DNA from: UBA1952 sp965246855
GTDB lineage: Bacteria; Bacteroidota; Bacteroidia; Chitinophagales; Chitinophagaceae
NCBI GenBank assembly: GCA_965246855.1
Contig: CBDFFP010000001.1
Coordinates: 62,001-126,000, forward strand
Length of the DNA stretch: 64,000 nt
Direction of reading: 5' to 3'
The notes under the pieces were generated by a model. That model ran no database searches and was not told the DNA's origin. It worked only from the letters and a program-made list of their open reading frames with translations. Below are positions 23,096-30,823 of this stretch, in pieces. The position numbers and the translations under genes are program-made. Each line of letters starts with the position of its first letter. Position 1 is the first letter of the stretch.

Positions 23096-23234
23096 ATCGG
23101 GAGACAAAGGTATCAATGCTTAAACCTGCACTTGGGGAGAAAGTTCGGGGGCGTGTGGAGCTTTGAGATGCTTCCGGCATGTTCCGCAGCACAGTTCTCT
23201 TGTTTAGAAGCTGCTTTCTCGCTTATAGTTGAGT

Positions 23235-23381
23235 AATTCTTTCGCTTCGCAGTCCAATTCTGACAGGTAGCAGGGCAATTCTGACCTTACGCAGTCTGAT
23301 TCTCTCGCTTAGTTGAGTAATTCTTTCGTTACGCAGTCCAATTCTGGCATTACGCAGCCCAATTCTGGCATTTGGCTAAGT
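23235..23381. repeat. Array D: seven 21-bp degenerate tandem units
   Basis: Units at 23235, 23256, 23277, 23298, 23319, 23340 and 23361, exactly 21 bases each, anchored on AATTCT. A typical unit is AATTCTGGCATTACGCAG plus CCC. Unit 4 starts GATTCT. Half the length of the 42-bp units of arrays A, B and G. Confidence 0.92.
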
Positions 23382-23527
23382 AATCTTGATCATGTGTTGG
23401 GCTTCTAAAGGATAAAAACGAGCAACCAAGTCTCCTTTCCACATTTCTTACGCACAATTTTTCCCATTTTTATATACGGATGTAGCGTCTCCATGCCCTT
23501 ACTACACTTTTCGGTTTTCTTTATTCC

Positions 23528-24109
23528 TTACTGATAATACGGGCTAATCATCCAATATACAATCGGCCCCGTAAGGCTCACGTACAGCCACAGCGGCCAG
23601 GTATAACGCGCCAGTTTCCGGTGCTTTTCGTATTCCCCGGTCAGCGCACGGTAGGCCGTGAAAAGAATGAATGGCAAAATGATGGCCGCCAGAAGGATAT
23701 GCGTAGCTAACAATATAAAATACACGAGGCGCAGATTTCCCACCGCCGCCAACTCTGTTGCATCCACCACGCCGTCCAGATTACTGTCGCCAAAACGGGT
23801 GTCGCCGGCCAGCAAATGGTGAGCAATGTAGGAAAGGAGAAACAGCACGGAAAGGCCAATTGCCATCAGCATCACACCCCGATGCGCCACAAATTGCCGA
23901 CGCTTGGCGGTGTATAAACCTGCTATCAACAATACCGAAACGAGCGTATTAATAACGGCATTTATCTTGGCAAATACGTGAATATCAAAACCGAGATTCA
24001 CGTCCAGCTTCACTTTGGAGAGAATCACCACCGCTACAAAAACGATGATGGAAACTGAGAAAATAACGATGCGCGCGTTGCGGTCAGATTTGGGAAGAAG
24101 CGGAGCCAT
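23528..24109 (-). CDS. DUF420 membrane protein (CtaM-like)
   Basis: 193 residues with about five membrane helices: ARIVIFSVSIIVFVAVVIL, INTLVSVLLIAGLYTA, VMLMAIGLSVLFLLSYIA, VYFILLATHILLAAIILPF and WPLWLYVSLTGPIVYWMI. The pattern and the neighbourhood (SCO, cox3, cox4) identify DUF420; in Bacillus and Staphylococcus CtaM helps mature heme-copper oxidases. Between helices 3 and 4 is DSNLDGVVDATE, an EF-hand-like calcium loop (D-N-D-G-V---E spacing). It is preceded by a gap carrying two inverted 7-bp arrays. Confidence 0.9.
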   Translation of the reverse strand: MAPLLPKSDRNARIVIFSVSIIVFVAVVILSKVKLDVNLGFDIHVFAKINAVINTLVSVLLIAGLYTAKRRQFVAHRGVMLMAIGLSVLFLLSYIAHHLLAGDTRFGDSNLDGVVDATELAAVGNLRLVYFILLATHILLAAIILPFILFTAYRALTGEYEKHRKLARYTWPLWLYVSLTGPIVYWMISPYYQ

Positions 24110-24113
24110 TTTT

Positions 24114-24219
24114 AATGAATAATGAGTAATGAAGAATGAATAATGTGGGGGTTGATTTATGCTTGTGAGGAAAGAGCAAATCGCATTGCTTTTCCATTAA
24201 TCATTGTTCATTATTCATT
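24114..24219. repeat. Two inverted heptamer arrays (AATGAAT type) between SCO and DUF420 genes
   Basis: Array 1 is five 7-bp units at 24114-24148 (AATGAAT, AATGAGT, AATGAAG, AATGAAT, AATGTGG). Array 2, inverted, is at about 24194-24219 (reverse: AATGAAT, AATGAAC, AATGATT). The 12-base ends 24114-24125 and 24208-24219 are exact reverse complements. Array 2 overlaps the SCO stop codon. Confidence 0.85.
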
Positions 24220-24907
24220 GCCGGCGCCGCTCTTTCTCCAGCGAAAGCAGCACTATATCATCGGCGCATTTCTTTACCTGCTTTGGATCAAGGCCGTCGT
24301 AGTAGCCGCGAATATTGCGGTGTTTGTCCAGGAGGACGATCATCTGGCTGTGCTTCATATCGTCCATGCCGCCGCTGCCGTCGCCGCTGAAAAGCTTGAG
24401 TTCGTTGCGGAGATAATTCGTGGCTGCGGCTTTGTCGGCGCGCACAAACCACCAGTGGTCGGGATTGGCTTTGAAGCGTTCCGCATACGCACGCAGGGCC
24501 GGAACAGAATCCATTTCCGGCGTCGTGGTGATGGAAACGAGTTGCATCATCGTATCGTTGGAGCGTTGCGCCGTGCGGCGAAAGGCTTTCTGGATAAGCG
24601 CCAGATTGCTGTTCAGGCGCGGACAAACATCCGTGCAGGTGGCAAAAAACGCCGTTACCGCCACCACTTTTCCTGCCAAATTTTTGTTGATGGAAACCGG
24701 CTCACCTACCTGATTTACGCCCGTCAGGTCTGCTACAGAATGCCAAACGGTATCGCCCGGCGCTACCACTTTTTCCGCTACAAAATGTCCTGGCATTTTG
24801 AGGTGGTCTTTCTTCAACACTTTGGCAATCACAAAAAAGGAAAACGGTAGCAAAGCTGCTACCGTAATCCCTATCAGGAACTTTTTGTTGGACTTTTTTA
24901 CAGCCAT
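24215..24907 (-). CDS. SCO1/SenC family copper chaperone
   Basis: A 230-residue thioredoxin-fold protein anchored by an N-terminal helix (FLIGITVAALLPFSFFVIA). Copper ligands: the two cysteines of FFATCTDVCPRLN and the His in MKHSQMIVLLD. SCO proteins deliver copper to the CuA site of cytochrome oxidase subunit II. It sits between cox4 and DUF420 genes in the same direction, as in other Bacteroidota oxidase clusters. The start at 24907 (MAVKKSNKKF) is preferred to an ATG two codons upstream; the difference is trivial. Confidence 0.93.
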   Translation of the reverse strand: MAVKKSNKKFLIGITVAALLPFSFFVIAKVLKKDHLKMPGHFVAEKVVAPGDTVWHSVADLTGVNQVGEPVSINKNLAGKVVAVTAFFATCTDVCPRLNSNLALIQKAFRRTAQRSNDTMMQLVSITTTPEMDSVPALRAYAERFKANPDHWWFVRADKAAATNYLRNELKLFSGDGSGGMDDMKHSQMIVLLDKHRNIRGYYDGLDPKQVKKCADDIVLLSLEKERRRQ

Positions 24908-24931
24908 CTGCAAGGATAAATAAACGCGCTT

Positions 24932-25432
24932 TTACCGGAATTTAGGCGAAGTGGACGGCTCTGGTTTTGGGGAGGCGGGCGGCGAAACCTGCTCGGTGTT
25001 CTTACTTCCAAACCGGGTGGAATCGTTGGTATTCATCCGCAGCCAGAAATTACCGTCCGCCAGGAACGCGATGATGAACCACACAAACAAGACAAGCGGC
25101 ATCAACACCACCGTAACAAAGTTCTTGAACTCGTCGCCGAGGTGCATGAACACCCGCACGATGTAGAACGCCTTCAACAGCGTCATGATGATAAAGAAGA
25201 AGTTGCGGATGCCGATGGGCATTCCCTTGTAGTGGCCGTAAAGACCGAGGCTTACTTCCAGAATGGTGATAACGGACAAGAGCAGCGTTATTTTCCAGAT
25301 TTTGCGCACTTGCGTGCGGCTTGCCTCACCGTTCAGTTCGCTGGGATCGTGGTGGGCCAAGACACCGGAATAAAGCTTGGACTGGTCGCCTTCGTAAAGG
25401 GTTTGAGCGGTATCGGTATGCGGATTTTGCAT
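24932..25432 (-). CDS. Cytochrome c oxidase subunit IV-like protein
   Basis: 166 residues with three membrane helices: WKITLLLSVITILEVSLGLY, FFFIIMTLLKAFYIVRVFMH and FVTVVLMPLVLFVWFIIAFL. The pattern H-G-E in the third-helix approach (FMHLGDEFKN) matches the CtaF/CoxD-like subunit IV family. The C-terminal 35 residues are a proline/serine-rich tail. It follows cox3 by 87 bases, with the SCO gene 24 bases downstream. It stabilises the membrane core of the caa3-type oxidase (family knowledge). Confidence 0.87.
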   Translation of the reverse strand: MQNPHTDTAQTLYEGDQSKLYSGVLAHHDPSELNGEASRTQVRKIWKITLLLSVITILEVSLGLYGHYKGMPIGIRNFFFIIMTLLKAFYIVRVFMHLGDEFKNFVTVVLMPLVLFVWFIIAFLADGNFWLRMNTNDSTRFGSKNTEQVSPPASPKPEPSTSPKFR

Positions 25433-25491
25433 GGAGAGGAAATGTGGTAATTAGGGAATGCGGCAATGTGCTTATATGCACCCGTTGAGTC

Positions 25492-25519
25492 TTTCTACTT
25501 TCTACTAACTACTTTCTAC
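25492..25519. repeat. Heptamer array (GTAGAAA type) directly after the cox3 stop
   Basis: Four 7-bp units, on the minus strand GTAGAAA, GTAGTTA, GTAGAAA, GTAGAAA. The first base abuts the TAA of the cox3 gene. The same heptamer occurs at 42319-42353. Confidence 0.85.
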
Positions 25520-26284
25520 TTACAGCAGATAAAAGCAGGTGAATACAAACACCCAAACCAAATCTACAAAGTGCCAGTAGAGACCTACTTTCTCCACCAT
25601 TTCATAGTGGCCACGGCGCTCGTAGGTTCCATTGATGGCGTTGATAAGAATGACCGCCAGAAAGCACACGCCACTGAATACGTGGAAGCCGTGGAAGCCC
25701 GTGATGGCAAAGAAGAAGTTGTAGAAATTATCCGTTGCTTGGAAGGCCGCAATCTTATTGGCCGCCAGATTTACGCTGGGGTTGAAGAAATGTTCAATGC
25801 GCTCCAGCGAGTCGGCAGGATTAGTGAACTGTCCCATCAGGCCGCCGTTTTGCATGCCTAAGTGCGTCCATTCCCAAGCCTGACAACCGAGGAACGCAAG
25901 TCCGCCGATAATCGTCCAGATCATCCATTTAATCACGCCTTTGCGGTCGCCATAGTGGCCGGCATGAACCGCCAACACCATCGTTACCGAAGAAACGATG
26001 AGGATAAACGTCATCAAGGATACAAACAGCAACGGAAGTTGCGCTTCTGCCGCAAAGAACGGGAAGGAGTGAAAGACGTGGTTCGGGTCGGGCCAGACGG
26101 CGGAGAAATAACGCTTCGTGCCATAGGCAATAAGGAACGCGCCGAAGGTGAAGGCATCCGAAAGCAGGAAAAACCACATCATGACTTTTCCGTAACTCAC
26201 GTTAAAAGGCGAGCGGCCACCGGACCATGCTTTGGGCGGTTGGGCGGCGGGTTGAGAGAGGGGAAGGGTTGTTGCTTGTGCCAT
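25520..26284 (-). CDS. Cytochrome c oxidase subunit III (larger copy)
   Basis: 254 residues with about six or seven membrane helices. Signatures: VMMWFFLLSDAFTFGAFLIA, LPLLFVSLMTFILIVSSVTM, GLAFLGCQAWEWTHL, FFFAITGFHGFHVFSGVCFL (the conserved GFHGFHV motif) and LYWHFVDLVWVFVFTCFYLL (WHFVDxVW). These are diagnostic of heme-copper oxidase subunit III. A second cox3-type gene lies directly upstream, a usual arrangement in Bacteroidota where two such genes are adjacent. Subunits I and II are not in the window. Confidence 0.94.
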   Translation of the reverse strand: MAQATTLPLSQPAAQPPKAWSGGRSPFNVSYGKVMMWFFLLSDAFTFGAFLIAYGTKRYFSAVWPDPNHVFHSFPFFAAEAQLPLLFVSLMTFILIVSSVTMVLAVHAGHYGDRKGVIKWMIWTIIGGLAFLGCQAWEWTHLGMQNGGLMGQFTNPADSLERIEHFFNPSVNLAANKIAAFQATDNFYNFFFAITGFHGFHVFSGVCFLAVILINAINGTYERRGHYEMVEKVGLYWHFVDLVWVFVFTCFYLL

Positions 26285-26347
26285 GCGAACGTAAAAAAGA
26301 GAGACGCAGCAAAGAGACGCTACGCGGGTGCAAATTTTCTTAAAAAA

Positions 26348-27001
26348 TCACTGATTTGCGAGCAAAAAGACAAATAAATATATCCATAACAAGTCCACGA
26401 AGTGCCAGTACTGTGCAGCAATCTCCAGACCATTGGCAGAATAGACCTTTTTACTACGGCTCCACGAGCGCAAAACCACTATCGCCAGCGCCACAATTCC
26501 ACCGATGATGTGCAGCAAATGCAGCCCGGCAATGATGAACAGAAAGGACTCGCTCGGATTGCCGTTTACGCGCACCGCTTGGGCCGGAACGCCTTGCGGG
26601 ACGGTGATTGTGCCTGGTTTTCCGGCCTCGCTCATTACCACTGTTTGCTTCGTGGCGTAAAGCTTTTTAAAGCCTTCCATCTGACACACGCCAAACGCCA
26701 ATCCCAGCGCCAGCGTACCGCCCACGAGCAAGCGGTAGCGCGGCATTTGCCGGGTTTTAAAAGCGCGTACTGCCAGTTGAATGGTAACGCTGGAAAGCAG
26801 AATCAAAACGGTAGAAACCCAGAAAACAGTGGGCATCTTGAAGTAGCGCCAGTCGCCCTGTGCTTGCCGCACGATATAGCCGCTCGTCAGTCCGGCGAAC
26901 ATCATGCCGATGGACGCCATCGCAATCCACAGCGCGAATTTGTGGGGGTGAATTCTTCTTTTGTTTTGGGAAGAAGCGGGTGAGGAAGCGGCGATAGACA
27001 C
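26348..27001 (-). CDS. Cytochrome c oxidase subunit III family protein (smaller copy)
   Basis: 217 residues, five membrane helices: FALWIAMASIGMMFAGLTSG, PTVFWVSTVLILLSSVTIQL, LLVGGTLALGLAFGVCQ, FLFIIAGLHLLHIIGGIVAL and YWHFVDLLWIYLFVFLLA. It shares AGLHLLHIIGG and WHFVDLLW with the neighbouring subunit III. It begins 10 bases after the cyoE stop and ends 63 bases before the larger copy. The roughly 40-residue loop after helix 3 (VVMSEAGKPGTITVPQGVP) is hydrophilic and probably periplasmic. Confidence 0.92.
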   Translation of the reverse strand: MSIAASSPASSQNKRRIHPHKFALWIAMASIGMMFAGLTSGYIVRQAQGDWRYFKMPTVFWVSTVLILLSSVTIQLAVRAFKTRQMPRYRLLVGGTLALGLAFGVCQMEGFKKLYATKQTVVMSEAGKPGTITVPQGVPAQAVRVNGNPSESFLFIIAGLHLLHIIGGIVALAIVVLRSWSRSKKVYSANGLEIAAQYWHFVDLLWIYLFVFLLANQ

Positions 27002-27010
27002 GGGATTCTC

Positions 27011-27910
27011 TTAGATTTTATCAAACAAAAAAGCCAGCAGCACGAGCGGCAGGTAAATCAGCGAGGCAAACATCGTTTTCTTGGCCGAAGGCGCGTCGTT
27101 GCGCAGGTAAAAAACCACCGAGGCGTTCACCATATACACCGCAGCGAGCAAGGCCACGAGCATCCCCCAATCGCCCACCACGCCAAGAATGCGCGGCAAA
27201 ACGGCCAGCGGAAACAGCGCAAGACTGTAAACAATGCATTGCAGGCCGGTAAAACGCGTTTTTCCGGCGCGCGAAGGAAGCAAACGGATACCCGCTTTTT
27301 CGTACTCGTCGAAACCCAGAAAACCGATAGCCCAGAAGTGGGGAAACTGCCAGAAAAACTGAATCAGAAAAAGCGCCGTTCCGCCCCACCCGATGCTGCC
27401 CGTAGCAGCCACCCAGCCAATGAGCGGCGGCAATGCGCCCGGAACCGCGCCCACGGCCACAGCGATGGGATGCACTTTTTTGAGCGGCGTATAAGCAAAA
27501 GCATAAAGCAGCAGGGAAAGAAAAGAAAGCGCGCCCGCCAGCGGATTGAACTGAAGTGTGATGATTGCCAGTCCGGCAAGCCCGGAAATAACGGCTACCG
27601 CCCATGCTTCTCCGGTTTGCATCCGTCCATCGGGGAGCGGGCGCGTTTTGGTGCGCTTCATCAGCGCGTCGGAGTGGCGCTCCAGGATTTGGTTGATGGT
27701 GTTGGCGCTGCCGGTAACAAGGATTCCGGCGGCGAACAGCGCCAGCAAATCGGGCAGATTAAAGCTACCCTGCGGCGACAACAAATAGCCGATAACGGAA
27801 GAAAAAACCACCAGCAGGCTGAGGTTGGGTTTCAGCAGTTGCGCATAATCCCGGACTTTGGCGGCAATGGCCGTGCTTTTGGTGGCGTCTAAAGTTTCTT
27901 CCCGCAGCAT
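27011..27910 (-). CDS. cyoE: Protoheme IX farnesyltransferase
   Basis: Attaches farnesyl to heme B to make heme O for the oxidase. 299 residues with about eight membrane helices of the UbiA superfamily. The two Asp-rich sites are visible: NTINQILERHSDALMKRTKT (NQxxExxxDxxMxRT) and GFDEYEKAGIRLLPS (DxxY---G). The start ATG at 27910 (MLREETLDATKS) is downstream of TACTTTTG at 27928-27935 on the same strand, so the longer frame to 28096 is rejected. It is the first gene of the oxidase run on this strand; the structural subunit I and II genes expected upstream are absent. Confidence 0.94.
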   Translation of the reverse strand: MLREETLDATKSTAIAAKVRDYAQLLKPNLSLLVVFSSVIGYLLSPQGSFNLPDLLALFAAGILVTGSANTINQILERHSDALMKRTKTRPLPDGRMQTGEAWAVAVISGLAGLAIITLQFNPLAGALSFLSLLLYAFAYTPLKKVHPIAVAVGAVPGALPPLIGWVAATGSIGWGGTALFLIQFFWQFPHFWAIGFLGFDEYEKAGIRLLPSRAGKTRFTGLQCIVYSLALFPLAVLPRILGVVGDWGMLVALLAAVYMVNASVVFYLRNDAPSAKKTMFASLIYLPLVLLAFLFDKI

Positions 27911-27927
27911 AGGGGTTTTTGAGGCGG

Positions 27928-27935
27928 CAAAAGTA
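27928..27935 (-). promoter_or_regulatory. -7 promoter element for cyoE and downstream oxidase genes
   Basis: Minus strand TACTTTTG, 17 bases before the cyoE ATG. The -33 region has TTTC, one mismatch from TTTG, at about 27954-27957 (19-base gap). It makes the cyoE-cox3 genes an independent transcription unit. Confidence 0.65.
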
Positions 27936-28016
27936 CGGCGGGAAAGAGATGCGGGAAATGATTTGTGGAAGGGGAAATGGGGAGTAGTTTTGGATCTAGC
28001 TTTTAAAACACTTGGA

Positions 28017-28265
28017 ATGCAACGTTCGCCAAATGAAAGATTCATTCCTAAATGGATCGAGTATGCTCTCATAGGAGTATACATTTTATTCATCATTACT
28101 TGCTATTTGAATGTTATGCCGGGAAGTTTATTGGTAAGAATTTACTGCACAATATTCAACACGGATAGGTATTACCCGATTCTTATTTCTACCTGCGCTA
28201 CTGCTTTTTTGGCTACTGTTGCTGTTATTGTACTTAAAATAATCAGATCATTTTCAAGAAAATAG
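28017..28265 (+). CDS. Small two-helix membrane protein in an AT-rich island
   Basis: 82 residues: MQRSPNERFIPKWIEY, then helices ALIGVYILFIITCYLN and ILISTCATAFLATVAVIVL and a basic end KIIRSFSRK. No family recognised. Base use is clearly richer in A and T than flanking genes, suggesting transfer. The frame is open upstream into the cyoE promoter, but an ATG at 28017 fits better; TAGCTTTT at about 27996 resembles a -7 box. It could be a remnant or a real small gene. Confidence 0.45.
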   Translation: MQRSPNERFIPKWIEYALIGVYILFIITCYLNVMPGSLLVRIYCTIFNTDRYYPILISTCATAFLATVAVIVLKIIRSFSRK

Positions 28266-28309
28266 TGTTATATGGCTGGTATAATGGAGCAAAAAGTTTA
28301 ACTTTGGGT

Positions 28310-28387
28310 ATGACTACGACTTATCAGGTGGACATTTTAAATCCCAAAGCGGCCCGACTGTTGGAAGACTTTGCTGACCAAACTTGA
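28310..28387 (+). pseudogene. Truncated antitoxin-like reading frame (25 codons)
   Basis: Reads MTTTYQVDILNPKAARLLED then FADQT and stop. Bacteroidota genomes contain many small proteins starting this way (x-Y-x-V-D-I-L-N-P-K-A-x-x-L-L-x-D-L-A-D-L) that run to 60-80 residues and precede toxin genes (from memory). Here the frame stops where the family continues and no toxin follows, so I call it a truncated remnant within the AT-rich island. Confidence 0.4.
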
Positions 28388-28431
28388 TTGCAATAAAGGA
28401 AGTGAAAGTAAGTTGAAATAACTTCATAATT

Positions 28432-28731
28432 GTGACAGGGGTAAAAATTCAGAGAGCAAAATCTCTACTCAGAATACTTATGTTAAGTATTCTTTCGTCT
28501 ATTGTTACAAATGGATTGGCCATATTTTTGCTTGAGCATTTGAATTATGCCGCTATTGGAATTGTCTTATGTTTCTCGTTATTAATTTCTATTGTAGGAA
28601 TAGGAGCATTAATTGTAGCTTCTAAAAGATTGGCCCAAAGGCGCAATTTGTTTTGGATTTTGTTCCTTTCAGGAATTATGAACTTGTTATTCTGGTTCAC
28701 AGCTTTACATGAAATCGGTGCTGCGCTGTAA
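28432..28731 (+). CDS. Small three-helix membrane protein in the AT-rich island
   Basis: 99 residues from a GTG at 28432 (an ATG sits 16 codons later). Hydrophobic segments: ILSSIVTNGLAIFLL, AIGIVLCFSLLISIVGIGAL and LFWILFLSGIMNLLFWFTAL. No family recognised. Low GC like its left neighbour. It ends 36 bases before the left end of the insertion sequence, so the pair may be cargo of an older insertion or unrelated foreign DNA. Confidence 0.42.
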   Translation: MTGVKIQRAKSLLRILMLSILSSIVTNGLAIFLLEHLNYAAIGIVLCFSLLISIVGIGALIVASKRLAQRRNLFWILFLSGIMNLLFWFTALHEIGAAL

Positions 28732-28766
28732 AATTAACTCCGCCCCGTTTGGCGTAGCGGACTCGC

Positions 28767-30231
28767 GGCTCGGCGAAGGCTCCCGCCCTTAACCTGTCCC
28801 ACAACTTTTTGTTTGTCAAGCGTACATTAGCAGACATGTTTGAATGTGGTCATCTTTCCTCTATCAGTGCCGAGTTTGAAGGGCTGGCTTTACCCGATGC
28901 CCGTTTTGGCAAGCGGGTTCAGCAGATGGCAAGTCAAATGGCGGCGCATCCGGGGGCTTCTTTTTCAGCCGCTTTAGGAACGGCTCTTCGTAAGAGCGCC
29001 CACCGTCTTTTTGGCTATCAGGACTTGGATTTGGGCAGTACTCACCGCAGCCGCACCCAAGACCGCATCGCAGACCAAGAAACGGTTCTGCTCGTAGAAG
29101 ACACCACCGACTTGGTGTACCACCAAAGCAACAAGACGGGCATGGGACCTTTGGGCGGCAGGGCAGACGGCAAGACGCGTGGACTGAACCTGCACAGTGC
29201 TTTGGCCTTGAGTACTGAAGGACTGCCCTTGGGCATCGTGTCCCATCATCTGTTCACGCCCTCAGACCAACACAAAGGCAGCCGCCGGGAATCCATACCC
29301 ATAGAGCAGAAAGAGTCTTACAAGTGGCTCCAAACAACAGAAGTCGCTAATGAACTGGCTGTCCGGCATCCGGGTGTTTGTTTTATCAAAGTAGGCGACC
29401 GGGAGGCGGACTTCTACCAGCACTACAGCCATCCCCGAATGGCGGGGGTGGAACTACTCGTTCGCCTTTCTCAGAAAAAACGTAAGGTGTATTATGAAGG
29501 GCAGGAGGTCAAAGTGGGCGATTTATCTGCGCTATTACCGGTAGCCGGGATGGGTGTTCTCTTCATCAAGCAGAAAGGCAAAGTCATAGAGAGAAAGGTA
29601 TGCTACCGCTTTGGGCGGATACAGTTGCCGCCTACCGGTAGCGGTAAAACAAAAGCATCGGCACAAGCATCGGCACAAGCATCGGTGCAGGCGCAAGTAG
29701 TGACTATCAGCACCTTAGAGGGGGATAAAGACGCTTTGGAATGGTTGCTCTTAACCACCTTGCCGGTAAAGAAGGTGGAGGACTGTATGCGTATGGGCCA
29801 TTATTATGCCTTGCGATGGACCATAGAACGCTATCACTTTATCTTAAAGTCGGGCTTAGGGATAGAGCGCACCCAGTTGCAGGATGCTCAAAGCATTGGT
29901 TATGCGTTGTGGATGTGGGCGGTGGTAGGCTGGTGGGTGCTGTTGCTGTACCGGCTTGGCAGGCTGCGGGCAGAAGAAGGAGCCGGTATCTTCTTTGAAA
30001 CAGAAATTATAGAAGTGCTGCAACTCACCACGCCTAAACCTATCCAAACGGTGGCTGATGTGGTAAGAGCAGTAGGCGTACTGGGCGGGTTCCAGCCGTC
30101 CAAAAAGCAGCCCATGCCGGGTGAAAAAACACTCTGGACAGGAGTCAGATTACTGGCTGCTCAAATCAAAATTTATCAGGCCGCTAAGCAAAAATACGGG
30201 ACAGGTTAAGGGCAGGAGCCTTCGCCGAGCC
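28767..30231 (+). mobile_element. IS4-family (Tn5-like) insertion sequence, complete
   Basis: Bounded by 34-bp terminal inverted repeats at 28767-28800 and 30198-30231, starting GGCTCGGCGAAGGCTCC and ending in AACCTGTCCC, with one mismatch. Length 1465 bp, one transposase. The flanks CGGACTCGC (left) and ATAATTTTG (right) do not match, so no 9-bp target duplication is visible, as if a deletion or recombination followed insertion. It lies at the edge of the AT-rich island upstream of cyoE. Confidence 0.88.
28836..30209 (+). CDS. IS4-family (IS50/Tn5-type) transposase
   Basis: 457 residues from ATG 28836 (a TTG at 28809 would add nine). DDE residues: first Asp in LLVEDTTDLVYH, second in KVGDREADFYQHY, and Glu in the YREK-type motif YYALRWTIERYHFILKSG. 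The N-terminus DARFGKRVQQMASQMAAHPG matches the Tn5 transposase DNA-binding start. About residues 265-285 hold a short repeat of ASAQ. No frameshift or stop, so the gene looks intact and possibly active. Confidence 0.92.
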   Translation: MFECGHLSSISAEFEGLALPDARFGKRVQQMASQMAAHPGASFSAALGTALRKSAHRLFGYQDLDLGSTHRSRTQDRIADQETVLLVEDTTDLVYHQSNKTGMGPLGGRADGKTRGLNLHSALALSTEGLPLGIVSHHLFTPSDQHKGSRRESIPIEQKESYKWLQTTEVANELAVRHPGVCFIKVGDREADFYQHYSHPRMAGVELLVRLSQKKRKVYYEGQEVKVGDLSALLPVAGMGVLFIKQKGKVIERKVCYRFGRIQLPPTGSGKTKASAQASAQASVQAQVVTISTLEGDKDALEWLLLTTLPVKKVEDCMRMGHYYALRWTIERYHFILKSGLGIERTQLQDAQSIGYALWMWAVVGWWVLLLYRLGRLRAEEGAGIFFETEIIEVLQLTTPKPIQTVADVVRAVGVLGGFQPSKKQPMPGEKTLWTGVRLLAAQIKIYQAAKQKYGTG

Positions 30232-30232
30232 A

Positions 30233-30240
30233 TAATTTTG
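30233..30240 (+). promoter_or_regulatory. -7 promoter element touching the IS right end
   Basis: TAATTTTG, two bases outside the right inverted repeat and 22 bases before the ATG of the next gene. Any -33 box would fall inside the IS and no TTTG is found there, so the IS may have replaced the upstream half of the promoter. Confidence 0.5.
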
Positions 30241-30262
30241 GCAGCAATACATTATCCCACCC

Positions 30263-30751
30263 ATGCCTCCCATCTCCAAATACTTCCACGCCGAAAAGTC
30301 CGAAAGCCTGCTTTTCATCGCCGTAGGCGTTGCGGCAATTGCTATCGGGCTGTATTTCTATCTGCAAATCAAAACGCCATATCACAAAGGGCTGGCTATT
30401 TCTCTTAGCCTCATTGCGCTTATTCAGCTTACCGTAGGCAGTACGGTTTTCGTGCGCAGCCCAAAAGACATTGTTCGCGTGCAGCAAATTGTGGAGAAAG
30501 CGCCCGAGCGGATTCGCACCGAGGAAATACCGAGAATGAAAACCGTAATGAAGAATTTTGTCCTTTACCGCTATGTAGAGCTTGCGCTTCTCCTTATCGG
30601 CATTGTGTTGGCCTTTGCCTTCGCGCCGCAAACTTTTTGGAAAGGCATCGGACTTGGTTTGGCGCTGCAATCGGGTATTATGCTCTTGCTGGATTATTTT
30701 GCCGAGAAGCGCGGGCAGGAGTATATGGAGTATTTGTCCGGCATTGGTTAG
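30263..30751 (+). CDS. Four-helix membrane protein, function unknown
   Basis: 162 residues. Hydrophobic helices: LLFIAVGVAAIAIGLYFYL, GLAISLSLIALIQLTVGSTV, LALLLIGIVLAFAFA and GIGLGLALQSGIMLLLDYFA; a charged loop with ERIRTEEIPRMKTVMKNF lies between helices 2 and 3. Similar four-helix proteins are common, unnamed, in Chitinophagales and Flavobacteria (memory). It is followed by a bidirectional terminator. Its promoter may have been altered by the adjacent insertion sequence. Confidence 0.72.
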   Translation: MPPISKYFHAEKSESLLFIAVGVAAIAIGLYFYLQIKTPYHKGLAISLSLIALIQLTVGSTVFVRSPKDIVRVQQIVEKAPERIRTEEIPRMKTVMKNFVLYRYVELALLLIGIVLAFAFAPQTFWKGIGLGLALQSGIMLLLDYFAEKRGQEYMEYLSGIG

Positions 30752-30773
30752 CAAAATTGCATTTAGAGAAAAC

Positions 30774-30807
30774 AAAAAACGCCGAAGCTCTCGCTCCGGC
30801 GTTTTTT
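30774..30807. terminator. Bidirectional intrinsic terminator
   Basis: AAAAAACGCCG and CGGCGTTTTTT pair around a short AG-CT stem and loop. It separates two convergent genes, giving a T-run on each strand. Confidence 0.92.
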
Positions 30808-30823
30808 CTACCTAAAAAGATAT

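Noticed and set aside
28752..28766. Reconstructing a promoter split by the IS from TTTG at 28748 and TAATTTTG at 30233
   Set aside because: After removing the IS the gap would be 16 bases, outside the usual 19-21, so the idea is not supported by spacing.
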